This document shows positions 1 to 6,100 of a stretch of DNA of 32,397 nt, one piece after another; position 1 is the first letter of the stretch, and each line of letters begins with the position of its first letter. This stretch comes from a virus. The notes under the pieces were generated by a model. It did not search any database. It saw only the letters and a list, made by a program, of their open reading frames with translations, and was not told the DNA's origin. Location: the IMG/VR virus record IMGVR_UViG_3300020215_000110, positions 1 through 32,397 of that record; one strand, 5' to 3'. Made by a program: the position numbers and the translations under genes.

Positions 1-1
1 A

Positions 2-133
2 GCGAAGTGTCAGAAGGCAGGATGCACCAACGTACCCTATGATCGGTGCAGCGTGTGTTCGCGGCAGGTCTGTTTGCGCCACGGAAAGCGTGTTGGAGAT
101 CGCTTTGTGTGCCACGACTGTTCAGGTCGCTAA
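2..133 (+). CDS. Cys/His-rich zinc-finger protein, 5'-truncated
   Basis: The open frame enters from the left edge and stops at TAA 131-133, leaving 43 residues. These hold eight cysteines in pairs (C-x4-C, C-x2-C, C-x2-C) plus three histidines, an arrangement typical of a small treble-clef or B-box-like zinc fold. The start lies outside the window, so length and family are unknown. It is the first of several tiny Cys-pair proteins in this phage. A TTGACA promoter for the next gene begins four bases after its stop, so it ends a transcription unit. No function can be assigned. Confidence 0.6.
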   Translation, partial: AKCQKAGCTNVPYDRCSVCSRQVCLRHGKRVGDRFVCHDCSGR

Positions 134-136
134 TAC

Positions 137-164
137 TTGACAAATACGGGGGTAATGGTAGCGT
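137..164 (+). promoter_or_regulatory. Promoter with consensus -35, before the 58-aa gene
   Basis: A perfect -35 TTGACA (137-142) is followed after 16 nt by a -10-like TAGCGT (159-164). The next ATG is at 174, nine bases past the -10, so the transcript should have almost no leader. The -10 is weak, but the -35 and spacing are good. Confidence 0.55.
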
Positions 165-173
165 TACTCCCGT

Positions 174-350
174 ATGACTATTAAAGAACTGTTGAGTAGT
201 CCTTTACTTACTAGAGAGACAGTAGAAACCGTAGACAAATTCGCAGATACGGCCCCCAACTGGGACGAGCTGAGAGCCTTCGCGCAGACGCAAAGAGCCA
301 GCTGGCAAGCCTTCGAGGAAAGCGTCTTACGTGAGAACCCCGCCGACTAG
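174..350 (+). CDS. Small hypothetical protein (58 aa)
   Basis: ATG 174 to TAG 348-350 encodes a helical, charged 58-residue protein with no Cys pairs or membrane segment. The start is supported by the promoter ending nine bases upstream and the end by an intrinsic terminator that includes the stop codon, so the gene forms its own monocistronic unit. I do not recognise the family. Its position just ahead of the antirestriction gene suggests an early-expressed accessory protein, which is inference only. Confidence 0.6.
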   Translation: MTIKELLSSPLLTRETVETVDKFADTAPNWDELRAFAQTQRASWQAFEESVLRENPAD

Positions 351-365
351 CGGGGCTTTTCTTTT
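338..365 (+). terminator. Intrinsic terminator overlapping a stop codon
   Basis: A 6-bp GC stem (CCCCGC 338-343 with GCGGGG 350-355) has a six-base loop and is followed by CTTTTCTTTT. The TAG stop of the 58-aa gene lies in the loop and 3' arm. Confidence 0.85.
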
Positions 366-372
366 AGCGGGG

Positions 373-378
373 TACAAT
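373..378 (+). promoter_or_regulatory. -10 box before the ArdC-like gene, with a four-codon mini-ORF
   Basis: TACAAT (373-378) would start transcription near 384-386. An ATG at 384 opens a four-codon ORF (Met-Asp-Ala-Leu-stop, ending 398). The strong Shine-Dalgarno of the ArdC-like gene follows at once. No clear -35 is visible. Confidence 0.5.
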
Positions 379-412
379 TGGCCATGGACGCTCTCTGAAA
401 AAGGAGGAGCAC

Positions 413-1249
413 ATGGCCGTCCATGACCTCTACAAATCCGTTACGGATCAGATCATCAAAGACCTGGAAAGCGGCTGTCCATCGTGGACGAAGCCGTGGC
501 GCACGGGAAATCCAGGTAAGGTTCTCCCCGAAAATGCCGCGACAGGCCGCCACTACAGCGGGATCAACATTCCGATTTTGTGGCAGGCACGCGAAGCCAA
601 CGGCTACCCCACACCCGAATGGCTCACCTATAAGCAATGCCTCCCGATGGGATGGCAGGTGCGTAAAGGCGAGAAGGCGACCACGGTTGTGTTCGTCAAG
701 AAGGTCTCGGTGAAGAAGGAGGACGAGGAAACGCAGCTCAGTTTGTTGCGCGTCTACCACGTCTTCAATGTCGCTCAGATTGATGGATTTGAACCCCCCG
801 AACTCCCACCGAAGGAGCCGCACCATGCTTTGGACTTCATCCAGGCGACGAAGGCGGAAATCCAGGAAGGGGGCGACAAAGCAGCCTACGTCCCCAGCCT
901 CGACCGCATCTACATGCCACCCGAGCACGCCTTCACAGGACGGGAGCACTACTTCGCTACCACCCTGCACGAGTGTGTGCATTGGAGTGGACATAAAAAC
1001 AGGCTCAATCGCGATCTATCGGGACGGTTCGGCACCCACTCCTACGCCGCCGAAGAACTGGTGGCGGAACTAGGAGCAGCGTTTTTGTGCGCCCACCTCG
1101 GTATCAAGGGACAGCTCCAACATTCGGAGTACATCAGCAACTGGGTGCAGCTCTTGAAGTCAGACTCGCGTGCGATATTTACCGCTTCATCGAAGGCCAG
1201 CCAGGCCGCAGACTATCTCCGCTCTTTCTCTGAAACAGTGGAGGAGTAG
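413..1249 (+). CDS. ardC: ArdC-like antirestriction protein with zincin domain
   Basis: This 278-aa protein fits the ArdC layout. The N-terminal ssDNA-binding (DUF1738/ArdC_N) part, about residues 1-120, includes the PSWTKPW and GWQVRKGEKAT segments. A C-terminal zincin metallopeptidase-like part carries HECVH at 186-190 and a following glutamate-rich helix (EELVAEL, about 214-220) that can supply the third metal ligand. ArdC proteins protect incoming DNA from restriction, so early expression on entry is expected. The start at 413 follows an exceptionally strong ribosome site, AAGGAGGAG (401-409), unlike most genes here. It is monocistronic, with its own -10 box and terminator. The SD-type start may mean it was acquired from elsewhere. 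The family call is firm; the activity is inferred from family. Confidence 0.9.
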   Translation: MAVHDLYKSVTDQIIKDLESGCPSWTKPWRTGNPGKVLPENAATGRHYSGINIPILWQAREANGYPTPEWLTYKQCLPMGWQVRKGEKATTVVFVKKVSVKKEDEETQLSLLRVYHVFNVAQIDGFEPPELPPKEPHHALDFIQATKAEIQEGGDKAAYVPSLDRIYMPPEHAFTGREHYFATTLHECVHWSGHKNRLNRDLSGRFGTHSYAAEELVAELGAAFLCAHLGIKGQLQHSEYISNWVQLLKSDSRAIFTASSKASQAADYLRSFSETVEE

Positions 1250-1272
1250 CCCCCCCAATCGGGGGCTTTTTC
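1249..1272 (+). terminator. Intrinsic terminator of the ArdC-like gene
   Basis: GCCCCC (1249-1254) pairs with GGGGGC (1261-1266) across a six-base loop, followed by five T and then CTT. It begins at the last base of the stop codon. The next promoter's -10 starts only nine bases past the stem. Confidence 0.9.
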
Positions 1273-1275
1273 TTG

Positions 1276-1281
1276 TATAAT
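1276..1281 (+). promoter_or_regulatory. -10 box (TATAAT) for a leaderless start at 1289
   Basis: A perfect TATAAT sits seven bases before ATG 1289, placing the transcript start at or next to the start codon. No -35 match is evident because the terminator occupies that space. Confidence 0.75.
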
Positions 1282-1288
1282 AGGGTGA

Positions 1289-1663
1289 ATGGGATTTAGC
1301 AAAGCGGAGCAAATAAGGGTCTTCAAGGTAACGCCGTGGAAGACAGGTTACGCTGACGACAAATTCTCACGCTACATCCGCAACAGAGACGGTAAGTGTA
1401 TGCGGTGCCACGCCACCAACAAACCACTAGACTGTTCTCATTACTGGCGTCGCGGGGAAAAGATGACACGCTTCGATCCGAAGAACTGCATCGCCTTATG
1501 CCGCGATTGTCATACACGATGGGAGCGACAACAGAACAACGAGTACAAAGCATTTATGCTGCAATGGCTAGGCCAGGAGGAGTACGACGCCTTAGAAGTT
1601 CGTGCTCGCACATCACAACCACTACGAGAGTCCGTGCTACACTTGATGACATGGATGAAATAA
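1289..1663 (+). CDS. HNH/NinG-like nuclease
   Basis: This 124-aa protein has a zinc-bound HNH (beta-beta-alpha metal) core. Cys37/Cys40 and Cys71/Cys74 form two pairs, the SHY motif (50-52) supplies the catalytic-type histidine, and FDP-x-N (62-66) precedes the second pair and His75. This spacing resembles NinG-type recombination nucleases and free-standing phage HNH proteins. The substrate is presumably DNA, perhaps branched recombination intermediates. Homing is possible but less likely given the lack of a DNA-recognition domain. The start is fixed by the TATAAT seven bases upstream. The 3' end overlaps a possible 23-codon ORF. Confidence 0.8.
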   Translation: MGFSKAEQIRVFKVTPWKTGYADDKFSRYIRNRDGKCMRCHATNKPLDCSHYWRRGEKMTRFDPKNCIALCRDCHTRWERQQNNEYKAFMLQWLGQEEYDALEVRARTSQPLRESVLHLMTWMK

Positions 1664-1722
1664 CCACTGACAACCCAATCAACGAAGACCCCAGCTTGAA
1701 CGTTTGTGAATCGTGCACCTGA
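1651..1722 (+). CDS. Possible 23-aa peptide with a C-x2-C motif
   Basis: ATG 1651 overlaps the end of the HNH gene in another frame and runs to TGA 1720-1722, three bases before the next ATG. The product is acidic and ends with a single Cys pair. The tight packing between neighbours fits the style of this arm, but nothing else supports it. Confidence 0.3.
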   Translation: MDEITTDNPINEDPSLNVCESCT

Positions 1723-1725
1723 TGT

Positions 1726-2199
1726 ATGGAAATCCGTGTAGGCCGTAGGCAGTTGCCAATACAGATCGATGCTGAAGATTATGACCGGATCAGGTACCTT
1801 CCCTTATCAGTCACGTCACATGGTTACGTTTCCATCAGTTTCTACGACGGGAAGGTAGGCGGGAAATACAAGTACCGCCGTGTGTACTTACATCGGTACT
1901 TACTGTCTGCCCCGAACGAATTAAAAGTGGATCACATCAACCACGACAAGAGGGATAACCGGAAAGGCAATCTCAGACTTGTCACTGATGCGCAGAGTTT
2001 GTGCAATACGCGTGCCCGTAAGCATGGCAAGAGCAGATACAAAGGGGTCTTTCCGGCAGGTCGCTATAATGGCTGGATCGCACAGGTCAATCACAAGCAC
2101 CTTGGTTCATATAAGACGGAACGGGAAGCAGCTCTTGCATACAACGAAGCTGCGAAGCGCCTACAGGGTGAGTTCGCAGTTCTGAATGTCATCAAATAA
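1726..2199 (+). CDS. HNH homing endonuclease with C-terminal AP2 domain
   Basis: The 157-aa protein has an HNH_3-type nuclease half with a DHIN core (69-72) followed by D-N-R-x2-N-L-R (77-84). A C-terminal AP2-like DNA-binding domain, about residues 103-157, shows YKGVF, the GW-x-A core, LGSY and the EAALAYNEAA helix, ending in GEFAVLN. HNH-AP2 proteins are mobile homing endonucleases that cut intron- or gene-less alleles and spread by repair. It stands free, not in an intron that I can see. It follows the HNH gene after 62 nt, so this arm has two nuclease genes in tandem. Confidence 0.9.
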   Translation: MEIRVGRRQLPIQIDAEDYDRIRYLPLSVTSHGYVSISFYDGKVGGKYKYRRVYLHRYLLSAPNELKVDHINHDKRDNRKGNLRLVTDAQSLCNTRARKHGKSRYKGVFPAGRYNGWIAQVNHKHLGSYKTEREAALAYNEAAKRLQGEFAVLNVIK

Positions 2200-2237
2200 A
2201 TGACACCAGGTTGAACCCCGACCCAACGTAAGCTAGG

Positions 2238-2256
2238 CTCCCCACCTCGGGAGGGA
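2238..2256 (+). promoter_or_regulatory. Ribosome site inside a short hairpin before the 67-aa gene
   Basis: CTCCC (2238-2242) can pair with GGGAG (2249-2253), covering the GGGAGGGA Shine-Dalgarno-like sequence of the ATG at 2260. This could limit translation. A 5-bp stem is weak evidence. Confidence 0.35.
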
Positions 2257-2259
2257 ACC

Positions 2260-2463
2260 ATGCGAACTAAATACAGGCAGCTCCTCATCACACTTGTCCT
2301 TATCTTCCTCATCCTCTTTTTCTTTGCGCCATATCCGAGCGCGATTGACCGACCGTTTATGAGTGAATCTGAAGCCTTCGTACGGAGGGGATTTAGCTAC
2401 ATAACAATGCTACTCGTCCCCGCGATCATCCTTGTATTCATCTTGGAGCGTCGAGCGCGTTAG
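2260..2463 (+). CDS. Small two-helix membrane protein (67 aa)
   Basis: The protein begins with a basic head and a strongly hydrophobic stretch (about residues 8-27). After a charged loop comes a second hydrophobic helix (about 47-62) and a basic end. This gives two membrane spans with both ends probably inside. One of few genes here with a Shine-Dalgarno-like sequence (GAGGGA, four to five bases from ATG). It could be holin-like or a superinfection-exclusion factor, but distance from the lysis module argues against a main holin. Family not recognised. Confidence 0.6.
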   Translation: MRTKYRQLLITLVLIFLILFFFAPYPSAIDRPFMSESEAFVRRGFSYITMLLVPAIILVFILERRAR

Positions 2464-2541
2464 CTTCTGCGTTAAACGGCTCAACAGAGCCATTTCGCTA
2501 CTTGACAGATGTGCTATCCCCAATCCCAGTGTTGGGTTTCC

Positions 2542-2569
2542 TTGCATAATCCTATCGCTGGGTTATAAT
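2542..2569 (+). promoter_or_regulatory. Promoter for leaderless gene at 2576
   Basis: TTGCAT (2542-2547), a 16-nt spacer and a perfect TATAAT (2564-2569) end six bases before ATG 2576. A weak CCCA/TGGG hairpin (about 2526-2537) just upstream may end transcription from the left. Confidence 0.75.
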
Positions 2570-2575
2570 GCCCCT

Positions 2576-2731
2576 ATGGAAACAGAAAACGATAAACGAG
2601 GAGCAGCATTAGCAACCGAGCTACAGTGGAACGGAAACGCGATCCTAGAAGTCGCCGCAGCCGCACTGGAGGAAGCAAACTACCACTCGGAAAGCCTCGC
2701 GATCCGCGAGATGATCGCTGCAAAGAACTAA
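2576..2731 (+). CDS. Small helical protein (51 aa)
   Basis: Start 2576 is chosen over upstream in-frame codons because a complete promoter ends six bases before it. The product is a short alanine- and glutamate-rich helical protein, likely an early regulator or inhibitor, though this is a guess. It leads a run of closely packed small genes up to 3141. Confidence 0.6.
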   Translation: METENDKRGAALATELQWNGNAILEVAAAALEEANYHSESLAIREMIAAKN

Positions 2732-2732
2732 C

Positions 2733-2843
2733 ATGAAAAACCCCGCAGCAGTAGCTCTGGGCTCAATCACTTCAAAGAAGAAAGCCGCAGCCGCACGTCG
2801 AAACGGCAAGAAGGGCGGACGCCCTAAGAAGGTGGCACGATGA
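2733..2843 (+). CDS. Small basic DNA-binding-like protein (36 aa)
   Basis: Starts one base after the previous stop. The 36 residues end in a Lys/Arg-rich run with GGRPKK, an AT-hook-like core. Small proteins with the pattern A-A-A-R-x-N-G-K-K-G-G-R-P are widespread in phages and plasmids; their role is not established. Non-specific or AT-tract DNA binding is inferred from composition. Confidence 0.6.
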   Translation: MKNPAAVALGSITSKKKAAAARRNGKKGGRPKKVAR

Positions 2844-2847
2844 CGGT

Positions 2848-3141
2848 ATGAGCATCGACTACAAACTAGCGAAGCAGTTGAAAGAGGCGGGATACCCACA
2901 GCACGAAGAAGGCACGTGTACTCGTGGGGCTTGTTACGGCTTTGACTACTGCATGCCAACCCTAGAGGAATTGATTGAGGCGTGTGGCAAAAATTTCCGA
3001 CAGGTGTTACTTCATTCCAATGGTTCCCGTCTTTGGACAGCGAAAGGCGGTATGCAAAAGTTTGGCAAGTGGAGCCTATTCAGTGGCCACACAGCACATG
3101 AGGCAGTAGCAAAGCTCTGGCTCGCACTCAACAAATCATGA
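2848..3141 (+). CDS. Small phage protein of ABA-sandwich type (97 aa)
   Basis: The protein opens with a helix (YKLAKQLKEAGYPQ), has a central PTLEELIEACG segment, then beta-rich W/G-containing strands, and ends with a helix HEAVAKLWLALNKS. The closing pattern 'T-x-E-A-V-A-x-L-W-L-A-L' is common in small phage accessory proteins. I judge the family resemblance by pattern only. Function unknown. Its stop overlaps the next start by ATGA. Confidence 0.65.
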   Translation: MSIDYKLAKQLKEAGYPQHEEGTCTRGACYGFDYCMPTLEELIEACGKNFRQVLLHSNGSRLWTAKGGMQKFGKWSLFSGHTAHEAVAKLWLALNKS

Positions 3142-3284
3142 CCTGGCCACTTTCCAGCAGACGACGACAAAGCCAACGGACTAAGAAACTATGGCAAGAC
3201 CCCACGTACCGAAAGAAGTTCTACGAGGGGACGAAGGATCATCCGTGGAGAGTGTGGAACGGTGATCCAGCGAAGCGGGTATAA
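3138..3284 (+). CDS. Small basic protein (48 aa)
   Basis: Starts in an ATGA overlap with the previous gene. The very basic N-terminus (SRRRQSQRTKK) is followed by LWQDPTYRKKFYEG, a pattern like the NUMOD3-type repeat seen in HNH and terminase-associated proteins. It may bind DNA. Its TAA stop is part of the TATAAT promoter of the next gene, so terminator codon and promoter are shared. Confidence 0.5.
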   Translation: MTWPLSSRRRQSQRTKKLWQDPTYRKKFYEGTKDHPWRVWNGDPAKRV

Positions 3285-3285
3285 T
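3280..3285 (+). promoter_or_regulatory. -10 box (TATAAT) overlapping a stop codon
   Basis: Perfect TATAAT ends six bases before ATG 3292. Bases 3282-3284 are also the TAA stop of the preceding gene. Confidence 0.7.
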
Positions 3286-3291
3286 GCAGCA

Positions 3292-3432
3292 ATGAGCCTC
3301 AGCGTTAAGGCAATACGATACCGATGTCATGGATGTAAGCGAGTAGTGAAGATCATCCACTGTGAGAAGGGATTGTGTCTGTGTGAAGAAATATGCGAAC
3401 CCAAGCGTGCTACCATCAAGCGATATGAGTGA
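3292..3432 (+). CDS. Small zinc-ribbon-like protein (46 aa)
   Basis: The 46 residues contain C-x2-C (RCHGC), H-C, C-x-C and a further Cys, fitting a small metal-binding fold. The start is defined by TATAAT six bases upstream, and the end overlaps the next gene by eight bases (ATGAGTGA). The function is unknown. It belongs to the set of Cys-pair mini-proteins scattered between larger genes. Confidence 0.55.
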   Translation: MSLSVKAIRYRCHGCKRVVKIIHCEKGLCLCEEICEPKRATIKRYE

Positions 3433-3715
3433 TGCTATTAGCCTCTCATTCTTTTACAGGAACGATGAGCACCTGAAAGGTTCAGCCCCCGCTCCACATA
3501 ACATTGACGACGCATTTAATGTTGTTCGACGTGAGGGGATAACCCGTGTTCGAGTGACGCCTCAGGAGATGAGCGCGATAGTAGCGTTTACACTTGCAAG
3601 TGTGCCTCGCGCCCCAGAGAACCTTCAAATCGTAAAAGATTGGAAGATTGATCGCTTTATGGGCGTTGACCTTATCCTCGATGAAAAAGACCACCTACCA
3701 AACCATCAAGGCTGA
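3425..3715 (+). CDS. Hypothetical protein (96 aa)
   Basis: The frame is open from 3362, but ATG 3425 is preferred because it gives the ATGAGTGA overlap with the leaderless gene before it. The protein is alpha/beta, soluble, without Cys pairs. A segment rich in Val/Arg (ITRVRVTPQEMSAIVAF) looks like a strand-helix core. I do not recognise it. Confidence 0.55.
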   Translation: MSDAISLSFFYRNDEHLKGSAPAPHNIDDAFNVVRREGITRVRVTPQEMSAIVAFTLASVPRAPENLQIVKDWKIDRFMGVDLILDEKDHLPNHQG

Positions 3716-3806
3716 GTGTCGTAAGTGCAAGGAACTAAGCTCGACCATCTGGTACGATAAATACTCACGTCCGTGGTGTGGCAAGTGTAAGGGTGATAGA
3801 ATTTAG
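3681..3806 (+). CDS. Small zinc-ribbon protein (41 aa)
   Basis: A 41-residue ORF overlaps the previous gene by 35 nt and carries two clean zinc knuckles, C-x2-C (CRKC) and C-x2-C (CGKC), separated by about 18 residues, as in a classic zinc ribbon. The motif pair makes it credible despite its size and overlap. It ends two bases before the terminase small-subunit start, and its coding end contains that gene's -10 box. Confidence 0.55.
   Translation: MKKTTYQTIKAECRKCKELSSTIWYDKYSRPWCGKCKGDRI
3797..3802 (+). promoter_or_regulatory. -10 box for the packaging operon
   Basis: TAGAAT ends six bases before ATG 3809, the same spacing as the other leaderless starts. No -35 seen. Confidence 0.5.
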
Positions 3807-3808
3807 GT

Positions 3809-4177
3809 ATGGGACGACCAACTGATTATGGGCCGCAGATTGTGGAACTGGCCAAGGCTTACCTCGAACAGTTCGAAGACAGCGAATACACGAAAGAGGT
3901 TGTTCCTACTATCGAAGGGTTGGCTCTATTCCTCGGTACGCATCGCGACACTGTGTATGCCTGGGGTAAAGATCATTCAGAATTTTCCGACATCGTTGAG
4001 TTGGTTCGCACGACCAAGTCACACGCGCTGCAAAATGGTGCGCTTTCAAACAAGCTCAATGCATCGGTAGCTAAACTCCTCCTCGGCCACGAGGGGTATC
4101 GAGAGGCACAGGACGTAACAACCAACGGCAAGGATATGCCGCAGCCGATATTAGCCAGCGTGAAAGAGGATGAATAA
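3809..4177 (+). CDS. terS: Terminase small subunit
   Basis: This 122-aa protein begins with the GRPTDY motif typical of phage small terminase/gp3-like packaging proteins. A helix-turn-helix-like region (TIEGLALFLGTHRDTVYAW, about residues 34-52) would recognise the packaging site. The C-terminal helices (NKLNASVAKLLLGHEGY) are typical of the oligomerisation part, and the acidic tail could contact the large subunit. Length is usual for the family. It starts a compact packaging operon, with only a 53-aa zinc-type ORF between it and the large subunit. Confidence 0.85.
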   Translation: MGRPTDYGPQIVELAKAYLEQFEDSEYTKEVVPTIEGLALFLGTHRDTVYAWGKDHSEFSDIVELVRTTKSHALQNGALSNKLNASVAKLLLGHEGYREAQDVTTNGKDMPQPILASVKEDE

Positions 4178-4331
4178 GTGGCTCACCTACTTTTTTTGTA
4201 AGCATGAATGGCAGTACGCAATGAGGATGTCGTATCCTTGTCTTCACTGCGACTGGCACAAGGTAGCCCGTCGCAACTATCTTCGATATGTTCCAAGCGA
4301 CAACAGCCACAAAGAAGATACCACGTCTTAA
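4170..4331 (+). CDS. Small zinc-binding protein (53 aa) between terminase genes
   Basis: Overlaps the end of the small subunit by eight bases and the large-subunit start by 44. It contains FCKHEWQY and C-x2-C (CLHC), giving a C-x-H...C-x2-C zinc site of the short phage type. Because it bridges two terminase genes by overlaps on both sides, it may be translated in the same coupled unit. Role unknown. Confidence 0.5.
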   Translation: MNKWLTYFFCKHEWQYAMRMSYPCLHCDWHKVARRNYLRYVPSDNSHKEDTTS

Positions 4332-5481
4332 ACAGCGCATCAGAGCCGTACAGGGTGGCTCATCCGCTTCAAAGACCATTTCAATACTTTTGTATCTCAT
4401 CAACCGTGCGCAGTCAGACAAAGCCCCCACCCTCACCTCAGTAGTCTCCGAGAGCATCCCGCACTTAAAGCGTGGTGCGTTGCGTGACTTCAAGAACATC
4501 ATGCAGACGCATCGCTACTGGAAGGATGCGAATTGGAATGGCACTGATAGCGTGTACACGTTCGAGACAGGCTCACAGATCGAGTTCTTCTCCACCGACA
4601 ACGGCGATAAGCTCAGAGGTGCCAGGCGTGACCGCTGCTTTATGAACGAAGCGAACAACTGCACCTTTGAAGCCTTTGAACAGCTCGAAATCCGTACCAA
4701 GGAGTTCTTCTTCCTCGACTGGAACCCAACCAACGAGTTCTGGTTCTACACTGATATACTAGGGAAACGAGATGACGTAGATCACATCATCCTCACCTAC
4801 TTGGACAATGAAGCGCTCGACCCCGCCATCGTCAAAGCCCTCGAACAGCGTAAGGAACGTAAGAACTGGTGGCAGGTCTACGGACTCGGCCAACTTGGAG
4901 AGGTTGAGGGACGAATTTTTACAGGCTGGCAGATCATTGATGATATCCCTCACGAAGCACGATTGGAGCGCTTTGGACTCGACTTTGGATATTCCAACGA
5001 CCCTACAGCAATTGTCGGCGTGTATTATTTCAATGGGGGATATATCCTCGACGAAATCGCCTACACCAAAGGGCTATCGAACAAACAAATAGCCGACATC
5101 ATCATCAATCAGGGGAAGAAGGCACTGGTTATCGCGGACAGCGCAGAGCCTAAGAGCATCGACGAGATTAAGATGTTTGGAGTAAGTATCATCCCCACAA
5201 CCAAGGGGCCAGGCTCGGTGTTGCAGCGTATTTCAATGATGCAGGATCAGCAGATATCAGTGACCAAACGCTCCACCAACATCCTCAAAGAGTATCGCAA
5301 CTACCTGTGGGAGACTGATAAGGACGGGAAGATCATCAACGAACCAAGTCCGATATGGAACCACGCGATGGACGCAATAGGCTATGCACTTACATCCCTT
5401 GTCCCGCTTATCCGACAGCAGGAACTCATCATCGACATCAAAGGGTGGGGTGATGACCGCCGTGTAAACCCCGCTCGCTAA
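4288..5481 (+). CDS. terL: Terminase large subunit
   Basis: The 397-aa packaging motor has an N-terminal ATPase with a Walker-A-like GGSSASKT (23-30), a Walker-B-like CFMNEAN (117-123) with catalytic Glu121, and the LDWNPTNEF coupling segment (143-151). The C-terminal RNase-H-fold nuclease shows the expected acidic residues Asp232 (LDFGYSNDPTA), Asp284 (IADSAEPKS) and Asp362 (HAMDAIGYAL). This is the Terminase_3/PBSX-like type. The Walker B Asp is replaced by Asn120, as in many phages of this class. It pumps DNA into the prohead through the portal encoded downstream. The start overlaps the 53-aa ORF. Confidence 0.95.
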   Translation: MFQATTATKKIPRLKQRIRAVQGGSSASKTISILLYLINRAQSDKAPTLTSVVSESIPHLKRGALRDFKNIMQTHRYWKDANWNGTDSVYTFETGSQIEFFSTDNGDKLRGARRDRCFMNEANNCTFEAFEQLEIRTKEFFFLDWNPTNEFWFYTDILGKRDDVDHIILTYLDNEALDPAIVKALEQRKERKNWWQVYGLGQLGEVEGRIFTGWQIIDDIPHEARLERFGLDFGYSNDPTAIVGVYYFNGGYILDEIAYTKGLSNKQIADIIINQGKKALVIADSAEPKSIDEIKMFGVSIIPTTKGPGSVLQRISMMQDQQISVTKRSTNILKEYRNYLWETDKDGKIINEPSPIWNHAMDAIGYALTSLVPLIRQQELIIDIKGWGDDRRVNPAR

Positions 5482-5482
5482 T

Positions 5483-5617
5483 ATGTGTCCCTGTAAACGA
5501 TGCCACCTCATCTACTGCCATAGACCGAAGGATGACTCTTTCTTCTGCGCCGTCCACAACGCGATGACGAGCGCGGAGCTACAGGAGTACTTCAAGTGGG
5601 CGCGTCAAGAGGCGTGA
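5483..5617 (+). CDS. Small Cys/His-rich protein (44 aa)
   Basis: Begins one T after the terminase stop (TAATATG). The first 30 residues contain CPC, C-H, Y-C-H and C-x2-H, enough ligands for one or two zinc ions. A short helix follows. Its TGA stop forms the TG of the extended -10 element driving the next gene. Function unknown. Confidence 0.55.
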   Translation: MCPCKRCHLIYCHRPKDDSFFCAVHNAMTSAELQEYFKWARQEA

Positions 5618-5623
5618 TAAAAT
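5615..5623 (+). promoter_or_regulatory. Extended -10 promoter TGATAAAAT
   Basis: TGA (the upstream stop codon) plus TAAAAT forms an extended -10 seven bases before ATG 5631. The same nine-base string recurs at 8515 and 15629. Confidence 0.75.
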
Positions 5624-5630
5624 AGTGTGC

Positions 5631-5885
5631 ATGGCGAAGAAACCCCAGTTCACCATTACACTCCAACTTGGTGACAAAACTTATAAGTCGAAGGGAGCTG
5701 ATGCCCTCGAAGCGTTACTCAACCTTGAGCGACCCGTGAAGATCATGAGCAAGGGCATACTCACGGTCTCAGACGGGATTAAATCGAAGACCCAGCTCTA
5801 TTTCCCAGTGCGCTTACAACGCCTGTTTTATAACAAGTATTTTGCTCAGATACAGGCAAAGCAGCTCGCATTGCTGATGAAATGA
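5631..5885 (+). CDS. Hypothetical protein (84 aa)
   Basis: ATG 5631 is chosen over the in-frame GTG at 5625 because of its seven-base distance from the -10. The protein opens with a beta-rich FTITLQLGDKTYKSKG segment followed by DALEALLNL, a strand-hairpin-helix pattern seen in small phage proteins near portal genes. A basic, aromatic C-terminal helix follows. ATGA overlap with the next gene. No firm family. Confidence 0.6.
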   Translation: MAKKPQFTITLQLGDKTYKSKGADALEALLNLERPVKIMSKGILTVSDGIKSKTQLYFPVRLQRLFYNKYFAQIQAKQLALLMK

Positions 5886-6100
5886 AACCCCTCTTTGAAG
5901 CACATGAACTCGGTATCACGCGCAAGACGACGGACGGGTATGAGGTTCACCTGGTTATCGACCGCGCTCGTGCTCGGTACTTCGGTCGTCCCCTTTCTGA
6001 CGCGGCCTATGGCTCTACTGCCCATCGTAAGTTTGAAAACATCGTCAAACTCTCCTATGCACCGTTAAAAGTCCACATCCACTATGAGCTATCACGCTGA
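5882..6100 (+). CDS. Hypothetical protein (72 aa)
   Basis: Starts by ATGA overlap and overlaps the portal start by 17 bases, so the three genes form a coupled unit. It is a mixed alpha/beta, His/Arg-rich soluble protein. I do not recognise it. Position suggests a packaging or portal accessory factor. Confidence 0.55.
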   Translation: MKPLFEAHELGITRKTTDGYEVHLVIDRARARYFGRPLSDAAYGSTAHRKFENIVKLSYAPLKVHIHYELSR

